This document shows, piece after piece, positions 8,633 to 16,631 of a stretch of 64,000 bases of DNA. A program made the position numbers and the translations under genes. Within the stretch, counting starts at the first letter, position 1, and the number at the start of each line of letters is the position of its first letter. The notes under the pieces were generated by a model. That model did no database searches, had not been told where the DNA came from, and saw only the letters and a program-made list of their open reading frames with translations. The DNA comes from Streptomyces iakyrus (GTDB lineage: Bacteria > Actinomycetota > Actinomycetes > Streptomycetales > Streptomycetaceae): positions 184,032-248,031 of the forward strand of contig NZ_JNXI01000008.1 of NCBI RefSeq assembly GCF_000717055.1, read 5' to 3'.

Positions 8633-8754
8633 ACAACGCCGCCTACCCGCGCGAGCGTGATCGGCACCTGCGGCATGCGGTGCACGCGCGAGGCCGCCGG
8701 CCGCCGACCAGCGTGTGGTCAGGAATGGGACAACTGCCCCCGCCACCTTCACGT

Positions 8755-9852
8755 TCACGCGAAGGTGACGCGTACCCCGCCGTCGGCCAGGACGTCGAGG
8801 ACCAGGGCGACCAGGTCGCACGGTTCGCCCTCCGCGGTCAGGACGTGGGAGAGATGCTTTCGTGCGGGGGCGATGTCCCGCCAGAGGAGGGTTGCGGGGG
8901 CGGTGTACCCGAAGTTGCCTCGGAGGCAGTCCGCGAGGGCGGCCACGCAGCCGCCGAAGTAGCCTCCCGGCCCGTTGAAGGCCTCGCCGAGTGCCAGGTA
9001 GAGGCTCGGCTCGTCGGTGATGTGGCGGCCGTCCAGCTCGTACGACTGTCCGGCCGGGCGGTCCTGGTGCTTGAGCCGGCAGCCCCGGTCGCGGACGAGT
9101 TCGAGCCAGGCCTCGCGCTCCCGGGTGTCCAGGCCGGCCCAGGCGCCGGGGGCTTCCGGCGGGCCGGTGAGCCAGCGGCCCCAGAGGGGGCGGGCGTACC
9201 CGGGGACGGGTCTGTCGAGCTCTGCGTCGAGTTCCAGGTCGATGAGATCCGGCCCGTGGGAGGACGGGCGCCACGCACGGACCTTGGGCCGCAGCAGCCG
9301 GTCGGCGAGCGGCTCGCCGCTGTCGTCCCGGATCTCCAGCCAGGCCTGGTCCAGGTCCAGGGCGCGCCGGGTGCCCGTCGCCAAGGCCTGCCGCAGCCGG
9401 TCACCCGGCGAGAGGCCCCGCAGGACGAGCGAGGGGGCGGCCTGCTCGTCCGGCAGGATGCGTGTGAACTCCCGGCACGAGCCCAGCCATCGGTACCCGT
9501 CGTGCAGGCGGACCGGAGCCCGGTGCCCTTCCGGCGGGCCCATGCAGTCGTCCAGGCCCGTCAGCACGAGAGCATCCGTGCGCCGTCGCCGTCCGACGCT
9601 CTCCGCGTCCTCCAGCAGCCATGGTTCGAGCGCTTCGTCCTCCGGTACCAGCCACACCCGGCTTCCGACCCAGCCGCGCACCTCGGCACCGTCCGACACC
9701 CAGTCGAAGAGTTCGTAGGTCGCGCGCCCGGGCTCCCTGAAGAGTCCCTCCACCTCGGCACAGACTCCCCAGACGTGGCCGCGCTCCGACTCCCTCAGGG
9801 CGTACCGCCACTGACCGCTCTGCCCCCTGTCTCCCTGCACGGTGGGAATCAT
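8755..9852 (-). CDS. barstar-family protein with large N-terminal domain
   Basis: About 365 residues. The last 85 or so are a barstar (barnase-inhibitor) domain: SYELDGRHITDEPSLYLALG, then GPGGYFGGCVAALADCLRGN and the closing HLSHVLTAE. The preceding 250 residues, opening YALRESERGHVWGVCAEVEGLF, are an uncharacterised N-terminal region seen in other actinobacterial barstar-family proteins. Barstar binds and blocks secreted barnase-type RNases inside the producer, but no barnase-like gene is visible in the window, so this is an orphan immunity-like protein or does another job. The start is uncertain: ATG at 9852 or 9882; neither has a strong ribosome site. Confidence 0.75.
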   Translation of the reverse strand: MIPTVQGDRGQSGQWRYALRESERGHVWGVCAEVEGLFREPGRATYELFDWVSDGAEVRGWVGSRVWLVPEDEALEPWLLEDAESVGRRRRTDALVLTGLDDCMGPPEGHRAPVRLHDGYRWLGSCREFTRILPDEQAAPSLVLRGLSPGDRLRQALATGTRRALDLDQAWLEIRDDSGEPLADRLLRPKVRAWRPSSHGPDLIDLELDAELDRPVPGYARPLWGRWLTGPPEAPGAWAGLDTREREAWLELVRDRGCRLKHQDRPAGQSYELDGRHITDEPSLYLALGEAFNGPGGYFGGCVAALADCLRGNFGYTAPATLLWRDIAPARKHLSHVLTAEGEPCDLVALVLDVLADGGVRVTFA

Positions 9853-10034
9853 GCCGCGATCAGGTCCGTATGTCTCCACCATTAGGGCGATCCGCGGCAA
9901 CGTGCGGTGGCCGGAGCGATGAGTTGCGCAAGCGCGTCGGGTCCAAGGTGCGACGGTCACCGGAACGCATCCGAATCCCACGAGGATCGGCCGTCTGTAA
10001 CTCCCCCCGACCGACCGTACGCGAGGAGAGCCGT

Positions 10035-10180
10035 ATGACCGCCACCTAGACCTTCGACGTCTTCTCCAGCCTCGACGGCTACGGTACCGGGCCTTCACAC
10101 AGATGCTTCTGGAGCTGGTCGAGAACCGGACGCTCGACGGACATATCCAAGAGCCGGTGTACCGACCCACCCTCCACTGA
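10035..10180 (+). pseudogene. internally deleted dihydrofolate-reductase-like (RibD C-domain) gene
   Basis: Both ends of a DHFR/RibD-C family gene survive but the middle is gone. From the ATG at 10035, after a GAGGAGAG ribosome site, it reads MTAT-stop-TFDVFSSLDGYG, with a TAG where relatives have an aromatic codon. After about 70 bp the frame changes and ENRTLDGHIQEPVYRPTLH follows to the TGA at 10178, which resembles the family's C-terminal strand (RxLDGxIQ..EYxP). Roughly 130-150 codons are missing between them. Confidence 0.7.
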
Positions 10181-10201
10181 CCGCCCGGTAGCCTCACGCT
10201 C

Positions 10202-10375
10202 ATGGACCAATTGCCCGCGAGCGTGGACCACGACATCCTGGCGCACCGCAGCATCGCCGCGATCGCAACGATCCGCGAGACGTTCGGCTGCACGATCCAC
10301 CAGGCACTCGATGCCTACGTCCAGCGCTACGAGGAACTCCGCAGTGACCGCCCGGGCGACTTCCGCCCCTCCTAG
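10202..10375 (+). CDS. small hypothetical protein, 57 residues
   Basis: Starts MDQLPASVDHDILAHRSIAA and ends RPGDFRPS. It is a mostly helical small protein with a segment (AIATIRETFGCTIHQALDAY) reminiscent of the helix arrangement in small actinobacterial proteins that resemble the C-terminal domain of ribosomal protein L7/L12; that resemblance is only suggestive. No membrane segment. Its TAG stop at 10373 shares the sequence CTAG with the stop of the convergent membrane-protein gene, giving a 4-base tail-to-tail overlap. Confidence 0.65.
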   Translation: MDQLPASVDHDILAHRSIAAIATIRETFGCTIHQALDAYVQRYEELRSDRPGDFRPS

Positions 10376-10665
10376 GCGTTGGCGTGGCGGCGCCAGGCCG
10401 GCCTGCGCGGAGCGGCGTGGTGCGCGGGCTCGTCCGGGTGGTCGGCCTGTCGGCGCCTCAGCCAGACGGACGTCATGCCGAGCAGCGCGGCGAAGACCAC
10501 CAGGAACGCCACCGAAACCCACATCTGCCTGCTGCCGGGGGCGTCCCACCCCGCCGACACGGCCGAAACCGCCCACAGGACGGCGCCTCCGGCGTAGAAC
10601 GTGCGCATCCTGCGCAGCTGCCGCAGGGCGCGTACGGATTCAGCGTGATCGTTTTCGGTAGCCAT
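10372..10665 (-). CDS. small membrane protein, 97 residues
   Basis: Hypothetical two-helix membrane protein. After a charged N-terminus (about 22 residues with many Arg) come hydrophobic stretches YAGGAVLWAVSAVSAGW and WVSVAFLVVFAALLGMTSVW, followed by a basic, His-rich C-terminal tail. The ATG at 10665 was taken because the longer open frame upstream runs antisense to the next gene. No family recognised. Its stop overlaps that of the convergent 57-residue gene. Confidence 0.7.
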   Translation of the reverse strand: MATENDHAESVRALRQLRRMRTFYAGGAVLWAVSAVSAGWDAPGSRQMWVSVAFLVVFAALLGMTSVWLRRRQADHPDEPAHHAAPRRPAWRRHANA

Positions 10666-10697
10666 GCCGACGCAGGTACCCCGATCCGCGCCGCCTA

Positions 10698-11414
10698 TCA
10701 GCCCTCGCCGATTTCCGGTATCGCGTCCGTGCCCGGACGGAGGTGTGAGAGGAGGTACGGCTCGTCGAGGCGGGGGTCGTCGGCGCGGGTGCGCATCTCG
10801 GTCAGCAGCCAGCTCAGCAGCTCGGCGGAGGCGTCGTACTCGTCGTAGAAGCCCATGTGCAGCTCGGTGATCTCGTACTCGACCAGCACGTCGTCGATGA
10901 AGTGGGCCAGTTGTGCGTCGGCGGCGTGGGTGCGGGTGGCGGTCCAGATGTCCAGCCAGGGGCGCAGGGCACCGGTGGCGACGGTGATGAGGCTGAGGGT
11001 CTGCCGGACGGAGACGGGACCGGGACGGCTGTGCAGGGTGGCTCGCCACCAGGCGGCCCAGACGTCGTGAAGTGCGCCCGCCAGGGGCGCGTCCCAGGTG
11101 GTCCATTCCGCGGCGACCAGGCGTGAGGCGATGAGGTTCTCGTCGACATGGAGCCGCCCGGTGACGGCGGAGCGGATGATGCGCGGGGTGAGGCGGCGGT
11201 AGAGACGGGGGAAGTCGTCCCAGTGGCTGGGGACTTTCGCTGCGACGGCGCACAGCAGGTCGTCGGATATCAGGTCGAGCGGTCCGGAGAGTGCGGCCAG
11301 GTCCTCGTCGCCGTAGCAGTACGTGCAACCGATGACGGGGAAGGGTTTCTCCGAGGCGAAGGCACGGTCCAGGGCGTCGAGCGCTGTCGCGAGCTGCTGT
11401 TGGTGGCGGGACAT
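10698..11414 (-). CDS. hypothetical protein, 238 residues
   Basis: Soluble acidic protein with no recognised domain. It starts MSRHQQQLATALDALDRAF and includes a conserved-looking YCYGDEDLAALSGPLDLISDDLL near 33-55, with two Cys residues in CTYCYG, and Trp-rich helices in the middle (WTTWDAPLAGALHDVWAAWW). Codon use is typical of the host. It lies 32 bp before the small membrane protein on the same strand and may be cotranscribed. Function unknown. Confidence 0.75.
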   Translation of the reverse strand: MSRHQQQLATALDALDRAFASEKPFPVIGCTYCYGDEDLAALSGPLDLISDDLLCAVAAKVPSHWDDFPRLYRRLTPRIIRSAVTGRLHVDENLIASRLVAAEWTTWDAPLAGALHDVWAAWWRATLHSRPGPVSVRQTLSLITVATGALRPWLDIWTATRTHAADAQLAHFIDDVLVEYEITELHMGFYDEYDASAELLSWLLTEMRTRADDPRLDEPYLLSHLRPGTDAIPEIGEG

Positions 11415-11527
11415 GGCGACCTGCGAGGGGACTCCGACCGGGTGACCGGCGAAGAGCGCAGGCTATCAGGTGTCCTGCGAGAGACCCGGGCCGTTGGGCG
11501 GGCGTGCAGACCGGAGAGGTGCCGCGT

Positions 11528-12295
11528 TCAGTTCTCGGGGCGCCGACGCGCGAGATGGAGGGTGATGTCGGAGGTCATCTCGACCGTCTCCGGGAGGACC
11601 TGCCGGATCCTGTGGAACACCTGATCCCGCACCGAGGTCGGCAGGACGAGATAGGCCGAGACGGTCGAGAGCTGCCCGACGTAGTCGCGGGCGGTCATCG
11701 TCATCTGCCGTTCTATCACGGCCTGTTGGACGTCGGTGAACCACTCGGACCGTTGCAGCTCGCTCCCCGGCCACTGCATCTCGCGATCGGGAGGGGTCCC
11801 GTCGGGGGACGGAATCTCGTCGCTCTCCAGGAACGGTGCCCTCGCCGCGTGGACGGCTTCCCGCACGGCCGGGTCGGCCGGCCGGAACGGCCCGCCGAAC
11901 GAGGCGAACACGCCACCCGGTTCGAGGAGCGCGGCGATGCGTGGCCACCGGCCCTGCGGGTCGGTCCAGTGCAGCGCTGCCGCCGCGAAGACGAGCCCGT
12001 AGCGCTCCCCCGGCCGCAGGTCCTCGAACGCGGCCCGCATCGCTGTGACGTTCGCCGGCACGTGCTTGCGCAGCTCGGCGAGCATGGACCCGTCGGGCTC
12101 GGTCGCGGTGACCGCGATCCCCCGTCGGGCGAACAGCCGGGTTGCCTTACCCGTACCGGCACCGATCTCGAGGGCGGTCCTAAGCGGGCGGCCCGCGTAC
12201 GCCGTCACCATCTCGAACAGCTCCCCGGGGTACCCGGGCCGGTACCGCTCGTAGGCTTCCGCGACCCCTCCGAAGCTCAGCGCACGATCCGCCAT
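11528..12295 (-). CDS. class I SAM-dependent methyltransferase
   Basis: 255-residue Rossmann-fold methyltransferase. Motif I is ALEIGAGTGKATRLFARRG near residues 41-59, with the acidic end of strand 2 in TATEPDGSML and motif post-I to IV around AAFEDLRPGERYGLVFAAAALHW, close to the trans-aconitate/UbiE-like group. Substrate unknown. ATG at 12295 gives the family start MADRALSFGGVAEAYERYRPGYP; a second ATG three codons upstream is possible. A dienelactone-hydrolase relic begins immediately on the opposite strand. Confidence 0.88.
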   Translation of the reverse strand: MADRALSFGGVAEAYERYRPGYPGELFEMVTAYAGRPLRTALEIGAGTGKATRLFARRGIAVTATEPDGSMLAELRKHVPANVTAMRAAFEDLRPGERYGLVFAAAALHWTDPQGRWPRIAALLEPGGVFASFGGPFRPADPAVREAVHAARAPFLESDEIPSPDGTPPDREMQWPGSELQRSEWFTDVQQAVIERQMTMTARDYVGQLSTVSAYLVLPTSVRDQVFHRIRQVLPETVEMTSDITLHLARRRPEN

Positions 12296-12347
12296 GCCGA
12301 GCATCCTGGCACACGGCTCAGGAGCCCCGGGTGTGGTGGTCCAGCGA

Positions 12348-12717
12348 GCGAGTGAGCAGCCATACGAACTGGTCGCTTTCGGTCCGGCTCCGCTGATCGA
12401 ACTCTTCGAGCACATCGGAGTAGAGGCACGGCCCGCGATCTTCGCCCGGCTGATGCCCATGATCGAGGCGCACAGCACCCAACGCGTCCTGAGTGACGCC
12501 GACACCTACCTCCGGTTCCTCACCACCCGGCCCGAGGTCGGGGCCGGGCCGGTCGCCGTGGCCGGCTACTGCATCGGCGACCCCCTGGCGATGCGCACCG
12601 CCGCGGTCCGTCCACGGCTTCACGATGTCCGACACCGACGCCTTCGACCCGACCGCGTTGCGACGCCACTGGGACCAGTTGCTCCACCTCCTCGGACGCA
12701 CTCTGGCCGTCGGCTGA
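12348..12717 (+). pseudogene. dienelactone hydrolase family relic
   Basis: Two pieces of a dienelactone hydrolase remain. In the first frame, PAPLIELFEHIGVEARPAIF leads through YLRFLTTRPEVGAGPVAVAG to YCIG, the nucleophilic-cysteine motif, then AMRTAAVRP. There the sequence switches frame (near 12610) and continues as VHGFTMSDTDAFDPTALRRH to a TGA at 12715; this is the family's catalytic-His segment near the C-terminus. The N-terminal 50-60 residues and about 80-100 residues between Cys and His are missing, so no enzyme can be made. Confidence 0.75.
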
Positions 12718-12768
12718 CACCCGCTCGAAATCGGGGCCGGCGCACGGGCCCGGGCTCATCATGAAGGC

Positions 12769-13167
12769 ATGACCGACCGTGACGACTTCCTGGCGTGGGT
12801 CAGGACCGCCCTCTACGAGGCGGAGCTCGCGCTGCACAACGGAGACGCCTCTCCCCGCCGGGCGCTCTGGTCGCGCAACGAGCCCGTGAGTGTCCTGGGC
12901 GCGTGGCGGAACGCCTACGGGCGACAGGAGCTGGACGGGCTCTTCACCGACCTGGGGAGGAGCTTCTCCGACTGCACCTCGTACGTGTTCGAACTTCAGG
13001 CGTACGGCGTTTCGGGCGACATGGCCTACACGGCCGGCCTTGAGCACACCACCGCCTCCGTGGACGGGGAGCCGCGCACCTACACCTTGCGGGTCACTCA
13101 GGTGTACCGGCGCGAAGAGGGCGAGTGGAGGGTGGCCCACCGGCACGGCGACGCGGTGACGCGGTGA
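12769..13167 (+). CDS. SnoaL/NTF2-like (DUF4440-type) protein
   Basis: 132-residue single-domain protein of the NTF2-like cone fold: N-terminal helix FLAWVRTALYEAELALHNGD, the WSRNEPVSVLGAWRNAYGRQE segment typical of DUF4440/SnoaL-type members, and the final strand VTQVYRREEGEWRVAHRHGD. Such proteins are small enzymes, binding domains or isomerases; no specific role can be assigned. The last codons and the stop lie in an 8-bp tandem repeat, so the C-terminus can vary if the repeat changes length. Confidence 0.8.
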   Translation: MTDRDDFLAWVRTALYEAELALHNGDASPRRALWSRNEPVSVLGAWRNAYGRQELDGLFTDLGRSFSDCTSYVFELQAYGVSGDMAYTAGLEHTTASVDGEPRTYTLRVTQVYRREEGEWRVAHRHGDAVTR

Positions 13168-13197
13168 CGCGGTGACGCGGTGACGCGGTGACGCGGT
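13150..13197. repeat. six tandem 8-bp repeats (GACGCGGT)
   Basis: Six perfect head-to-tail copies of GACGCGGT cover the end of the NTF2-like gene and 30 bp beyond its stop. The unit is not a multiple of three, so the first two copies encode DAVTR and then TGA, and the later copies are non-coding. Deletion of one copy would be neutral, whereas changes in the first two could alter the C-terminus. Confidence 0.9.
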
Positions 13198-13266
13198 GAG
13201 AGCGCTCACCCCGGGCCGGTGGTCCGCGACCGGCGCCCCACGCGGAGGAGGGGGTGTCCACCGGCC

Positions 13267-13731
13267 ATGGGTACGGGAAGCGAGCCGACGTCGGCGCCGG
13301 AGAGCGACCTGGACACGGGGGTGCTCCTGTTCCTGCCGTACCGCGCTCTGGAGAACCGCGTCTTCGCCGCGCTCGCCGAGGCCGGTTTCGACGACTTCAC
13401 GCCCGCCCAGGCCCGGGTCATGCAACGCATCGGCCCACAGGGCACGCGCCTCACCGAGCTCGCCGAACAGGCCCAGATCACCAAGCAGACCGCGGGCTTC
13501 CTGGTCGACCAGCTGGAGAAGGCGGGCTACGTCACCCGGGTTCCCGACCCGACCGACAAGCGGGCCCGCCTCGTCCGCGGCGCGAAGAAGGCCTGGGCGG
13601 CCAAGAAGGTCGCCTACGCGGTGGTGGCCGAGGTGGAGAGGGAGTGGGAGGAGCACCTGGGCAAGCGGCGGATGCAGCAGCTGCGGGAAGCGCTCACCCT
13701 GCTCAGGCAGATCACCGACCCATGGGCCTGA
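13267..13731 (+). CDS. MarR family transcriptional regulator
   Basis: 154-residue winged-helix regulator. Core features: DDFTPAQARVMQRIGPQGTRL leading into the recognition helix region ELAEQAQITKQTAGFLVDQL, then the wing VTRVPDPTDKRARLVRG, and a C-terminal dimerisation helix. The ATG at 13267 was chosen; a purine-rich GGAGGAGGGGG lies 14 bases upstream, slightly far. The frame upstream adds a low-complexity Arg-rich stretch that relatives lack. Ligand and targets unknown. It is not divergent from an obvious target. Confidence 0.85.
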   Translation: MGTGSEPTSAPESDLDTGVLLFLPYRALENRVFAALAEAGFDDFTPAQARVMQRIGPQGTRLTELAEQAQITKQTAGFLVDQLEKAGYVTRVPDPTDKRARLVRGAKKAWAAKKVAYAVVAEVEREWEEHLGKRRMQQLREALTLLRQITDPWA

Positions 13732-13761
13732 GACCGCTCCACACGGGCATCCGGCCCGCCC

Positions 13762-14253
13762 TCACCGCGGGCGCAGGTGCTCGATCCTGACGTGGTGCCG
13801 CTCGGCCAGCCGCCCCGCGATCAACGAGCGGTGGCATGCTTCCGGGTCACGCTCGACGCAGAAGAGCGCCGCGGTACCGCTGTCCGGCAGCGCCGACACG
13901 ATCGATGTGAGGTCGGCGTGGTCGAGGATCTCGACGGTGTAGCGGCGGATGTACTCGACGGCGAGTTCGCGGCGCGAGCGTTTGCCGACTCCTTGGCGGG
14001 CGTCCTCGGCGTACTGGAGGTGGCGCAGTTCCGTGGTCGGTGCGAGCTCGGGGTGGTGCTCGTAGGCGATCCCGGCGTGGGCGAGGGCGGCTTGCAGCCG
14101 CCGTGAGTTCGCCCAGGCGTACTCGGGTCCGCGGACGCCACGGCGCTGACGTACGTCGAGCAGGCGGCGGACGTCCGCGCGCCGCAGTCGGCGCAGGAAG
14201 GAGTCGCGGTCGAAGCCGTAGACGCCGATCGTCACCATTCTGAGCATCGTCAT
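13762..14253 (-). CDS. DUF488 family protein
   Basis: 163-residue DUF488 protein. Family marks are the opening VTIGVYGFDRDSFLRRL, the VRRLLDVRQRRGVRGPEYAW segment and the cysteine pair region FCVERDPEACHRSLIA near the C-terminus, where the conserved CxxxxxxCHR is proposed to be functional. Biochemical role is unestablished. The ATG at 14253 (MTMLRMVTIG) is used; ATGs at 14247 and 14238 are alternatives. The RidA gene starts 480 bp further and is on the same strand. Confidence 0.85.
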   Translation of the reverse strand: MTMLRMVTIGVYGFDRDSFLRRLRRADVRRLLDVRQRRGVRGPEYAWANSRRLQAALAHAGIAYEHHPELAPTTELRHLQYAEDARQGVGKRSRRELAVEYIRRYTVEILDHADLTSIVSALPDSGTAALFCVERDPEACHRSLIAGRLAERHHVRIEHLRPR

Positions 14254-14317
14254 CACCCATCTGCCCGCCGCTCGTGCCGGTGCGGGCGGCACGAGCAGCA
14301 CGAGCGGCGAGGTCGCG

Positions 14318-14734
14318 TCATGCGACGGCGGTTCCCTCGAGTTCCACCATCTGACCGGGGACGGCCAGCCGTGTCACCCCGAGCATCGTGGTGGCCGGTG
14401 CCACCCCGGCGGCGCCCAGCCGCGACGCCAGCACTCCGTAGTGCGGGAACAGCAGATCGACGTCGGTGGTGTAGACGTTGAGCCGGACGAGGTTCGCGAG
14501 GGACATGCCGGCCTCGCCGAGCACGGCCTCCAGGTTGTCGAGGCTCAGTGCCAGCTGTGCGGCCATGTCACCGTCGTGCCGTGGCTTGCCCTCGCCGTCC
14601 ATCGCGGTCTGTCCGGAGCAGTACAGGGTCCGGGTGTGCCCGGAGACGACCTCACCCTGATTGAACCCCAGCTCGGCCGACCACGTCACCGGGTTGATTG
14701 CCGTTCGTTCCACTGCCACATCCGCTCCATTCAA
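14318..14734 (-). CDS. RidA/YjgF/UK114 family protein
   Basis: 138-residue cytoplasmic protein of the Rid superfamily, whose archetype hydrolyses reactive enamine/imine intermediates made by PLP enzymes. Family segments are GHTRTLYCSGQTAMDGEG, DNLEAVLGEAGMSLANLVRL and the closing GVTRLAVPGQMVELEGTAVA. The Arg typical of true RidA active sites cannot be placed with certainty, so this may be another Rid subgroup. It is divergent from the WYL regulator at 14849, which probably controls it. Confidence 0.88.
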   Translation of the reverse strand: MNGADVAVERTAINPVTWSAELGFNQGEVVSGHTRTLYCSGQTAMDGEGKPRHDGDMAAQLALSLDNLEAVLGEAGMSLANLVRLNVYTTDVDLLFPHYGVLASRLGAAGVAPATTMLGVTRLAVPGQMVELEGTAVA

Positions 14735-14803
14735 GTCATGGGGAGTATTACGTCCATCGGCGCGGCCGCCACCGTCGTCGACGTCGCCGGTGAAGAGCCT
14801 TTC

Positions 14804-14837
14804 AACGAATCACGACACCCTTGGTCATGTATTCGTT
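14804..14837. promoter_or_regulatory. candidate operator between RidA and WYL genes
   Basis: Inverted repeat AACGAAT (14804-14810) / ATTCGTT (14831-14837) with a 20-bp spacer containing GACACCCTTGGTC, itself a partial dyad. Relatives of the WYL/YafY regulators often bind sites built on GACACnCTTGTC-like cores next to their own promoter. The site ends 11 bp before the regulator's ATG. Confidence 0.45.
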
Positions 14838-14848
14838 AGGGTCCTCGT

Positions 14849-15817
14849 ATGCGCGCCGATCGGCTGGTCTCGCTGGTGCTGCTGCTGCGTCAGCGCGGTC
14901 GGCTGACCGCGGACACGCTGGCCCGCGAGCTGGAGGTGTCCACCCGCACGGTGCTGCGCGACATCGAGGCGCTGTCGGCAGCCGGAGTCCCGGTCTACGC
15001 CGAGCGCGGCCGGCACGGCGGGTTCGCGCTGCTGCCCGGCTTCCGGACCGAGCTCACCGGCCTGAACCACGACGAGGCTCTGGCGCTGCTGACCGCCGGA
15101 TCGGGGCGCGGCGAGCAGGTGTTCGGCCTCGGCTCGGCGCTCGCTTCGGCCATGCGCAAGGTGGTCGACGCGCTGCCCGAAGGACATCAGGCCACCGCGA
15201 GCGACGCGGCCCGGCGCTTCCTCGTCGAGCCGGAGACCGACCTGCTCTCGCGCCGGGCGGTCACCGATGAGGTCTCCGACGTGACCATGTCCGAGATCCG
15301 ACGCGCGGTGCTCGCCGGACACAAGCTGCGCATCCACTACGCGGCCACGGGCCAGTCGCCGCAGTGGCGCACGGTGGACCCGATCGGCCTGGTCACCGTG
15401 CGCGACCGGGGATACCTGCTGGCCACGAGATCCGGCGCGGACCGCACCTACCGGCTGTCGCGGGTGCTGACCGCCGAGGAACTCCCCGAAGCCGCGCAGC
15501 GACCGGACCGGGTCGACCTGGACCGGGTCTGGCGGGAACGCTGTCGCCGGTTCCTGTCCGATGACCACATCGCCGTGCTGGTGCGGGTCGACCCGAAGCG
15601 GCGGGAAGAACTGCTGAGCAGCGCGGTAGCCGTCCGCACCGCGGAAGCAGACGCCGACGGCCGGCTGCGGCTGGAGGTGACGTTCCAGGACCTGCGACAC
15701 GCCGAGTGGGCACTGTGGCAGCTCGGCACGGACGCGGAAGCCCTGGCTCCGGAGGCGTTGCGCACCGCCCTGCGCGACCGCGCCGCCGCGATGGCCGCCC
15801 GGTACGCGGGCGCGTAG
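14849..15817 (+). CDS. WYL-domain, YafY-type transcriptional regulator
   Basis: 322-residue DeoR-like regulator. Residues 1-60 form the HTH_11 domain (RADRLVSLVLLLRQRGRLTA, then ELEVSTRTVLRDIEALSAAG). The WYL domain spans about 140-230: LRIHYAATGQSPQWRTVDPI, GLVTVRDRGYLLATRSGADR and TYRLSRV; WYL domains bind small ligands or nucleic acids. The C-terminal WCX extension follows. Divergent from the RidA-like gene, which is the usual target arrangement. Effector not known. Confidence 0.88.
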   Translation: MRADRLVSLVLLLRQRGRLTADTLARELEVSTRTVLRDIEALSAAGVPVYAERGRHGGFALLPGFRTELTGLNHDEALALLTAGSGRGEQVFGLGSALASAMRKVVDALPEGHQATASDAARRFLVEPETDLLSRRAVTDEVSDVTMSEIRRAVLAGHKLRIHYAATGQSPQWRTVDPIGLVTVRDRGYLLATRSGADRTYRLSRVLTAEELPEAAQRPDRVDLDRVWRERCRRFLSDDHIAVLVRVDPKRREELLSSAVAVRTAEADADGRLRLEVTFQDLRHAEWALWQLGTDAEALAPEALRTALRDRAAAMAARYAGA

Positions 15818-16010
15818 GAGACCGGTCGCCCCCTCCCCCGTCCCGGCATGCCGTTCCAGGCTGCCGACGTCTGTGCTGGTCAGTGCCCGTTCCAGCGTTC
15901 CGGCGTCCCGAAGTGGCCGTCTTCTGTGGCGGCTGGGACGCGTCGCGGAACAGGCTGAGGTCGTCCGAGCGGCTTGCCGGACAACCCACTTCGCACCATG
16001 GAGATTTCGA

Positions 16011-16538
16011 ATGCGCTCGCGCTTTTCCGCCCCGTCCGCCCGCCTCGCTCTGGCCGCCGTCGCGGCGATGGCCGTCACCGCCACCGCGACCGCCACGGCC
16101 GCGGCCACCGCCGACAGCCGGAGCACCGCCGTGCGGGCCTGCGTGACCAAGGACCTCACCTACAAGGTCAGTCTGAAGACGCAGGCGGGCGGCTACTTCC
16201 TCGTCACCGCCAAGGCCAAGTCCGGCGTGACCTGTTACCTGGAGGGCGTCTTCCCCTCCGCCTCCTTCGGCTCCTCCGCCGACACCGAGGTGTCGCCGGC
16301 CGAGCACGCCGTCAGCGACAGGGTCACCCTGTCGGGCTCCACCGCCGCCTACGCCGGCATCAACCCCAAGACCACGAACAACGACCACGGCAGGGAGTTC
16401 GGCTTCCTCCACCTCGCCGTCGCGGGCGACGAGACCAACGCCGTCACCCTCGCGCTTCCCGAGACCGCCACGGTCGACCGGCCCACCGCCACCAACTGGC
16501 ACGCCGACCCCGCCGACGCCGTCCCCTTCTCCGGCTGA
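16011..16538 (+). CDS. secreted protein, DUF4232-like
   Basis: 175 residues with a Sec-type signal peptide: MRSRFSAPSARLALAAVAAM followed by a long Ala/Thr run and likely cleavage near residue 37. The mature part, starting after VRACVTKDLTYKVSLK, has the two-cysteine beta-sandwich look of DUF4232 proteins that Streptomyces secretes in quantity (Cys in ACVTKD and in GVTCYLEG). Function unknown. It stands alone and is followed by a strong hairpin. Confidence 0.75.
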   Translation: MRSRFSAPSARLALAAVAAMAVTATATATAAATADSRSTAVRACVTKDLTYKVSLKTQAGGYFLVTAKAKSGVTCYLEGVFPSASFGSSADTEVSPAEHAVSDRVTLSGSTAAYAGINPKTTNNDHGREFGFLHLAVAGDETNAVTLALPETATVDRPTATNWHADPADAVPFSG

Positions 16539-16560
16539 CGCCCCAGGCACCAGCCGCACC

Positions 16561-16605
16561 GGCCGCGCCCCGGCCCGGGGACACACCCTCGGCCGGGGCG
16601 CGGCC
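16561..16605. terminator. bidirectional hairpin terminator
   Basis: A perfect 15-bp stem, GGCCGCGCCCCGGCC paired with its complement at 16591-16605, with a 15-base loop, lies between the secreted-protein gene (ends 16538) and the convergent TetR gene (ends 16632). GTTTCC follows on the plus strand. Confidence 0.8.
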
Positions 16606-16631
16606 GTTTCCGTGACCGCACGGGCCTCACG

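Noticed and set aside
13196..13210. GGTGAGAGCGCTCACC as a third copy of the LacI-type operator
   Set aside because: It shares GAGAGCGCTC but lacks the full dyad and overlaps the end of the 8-bp repeat tract, so it is likely chance.
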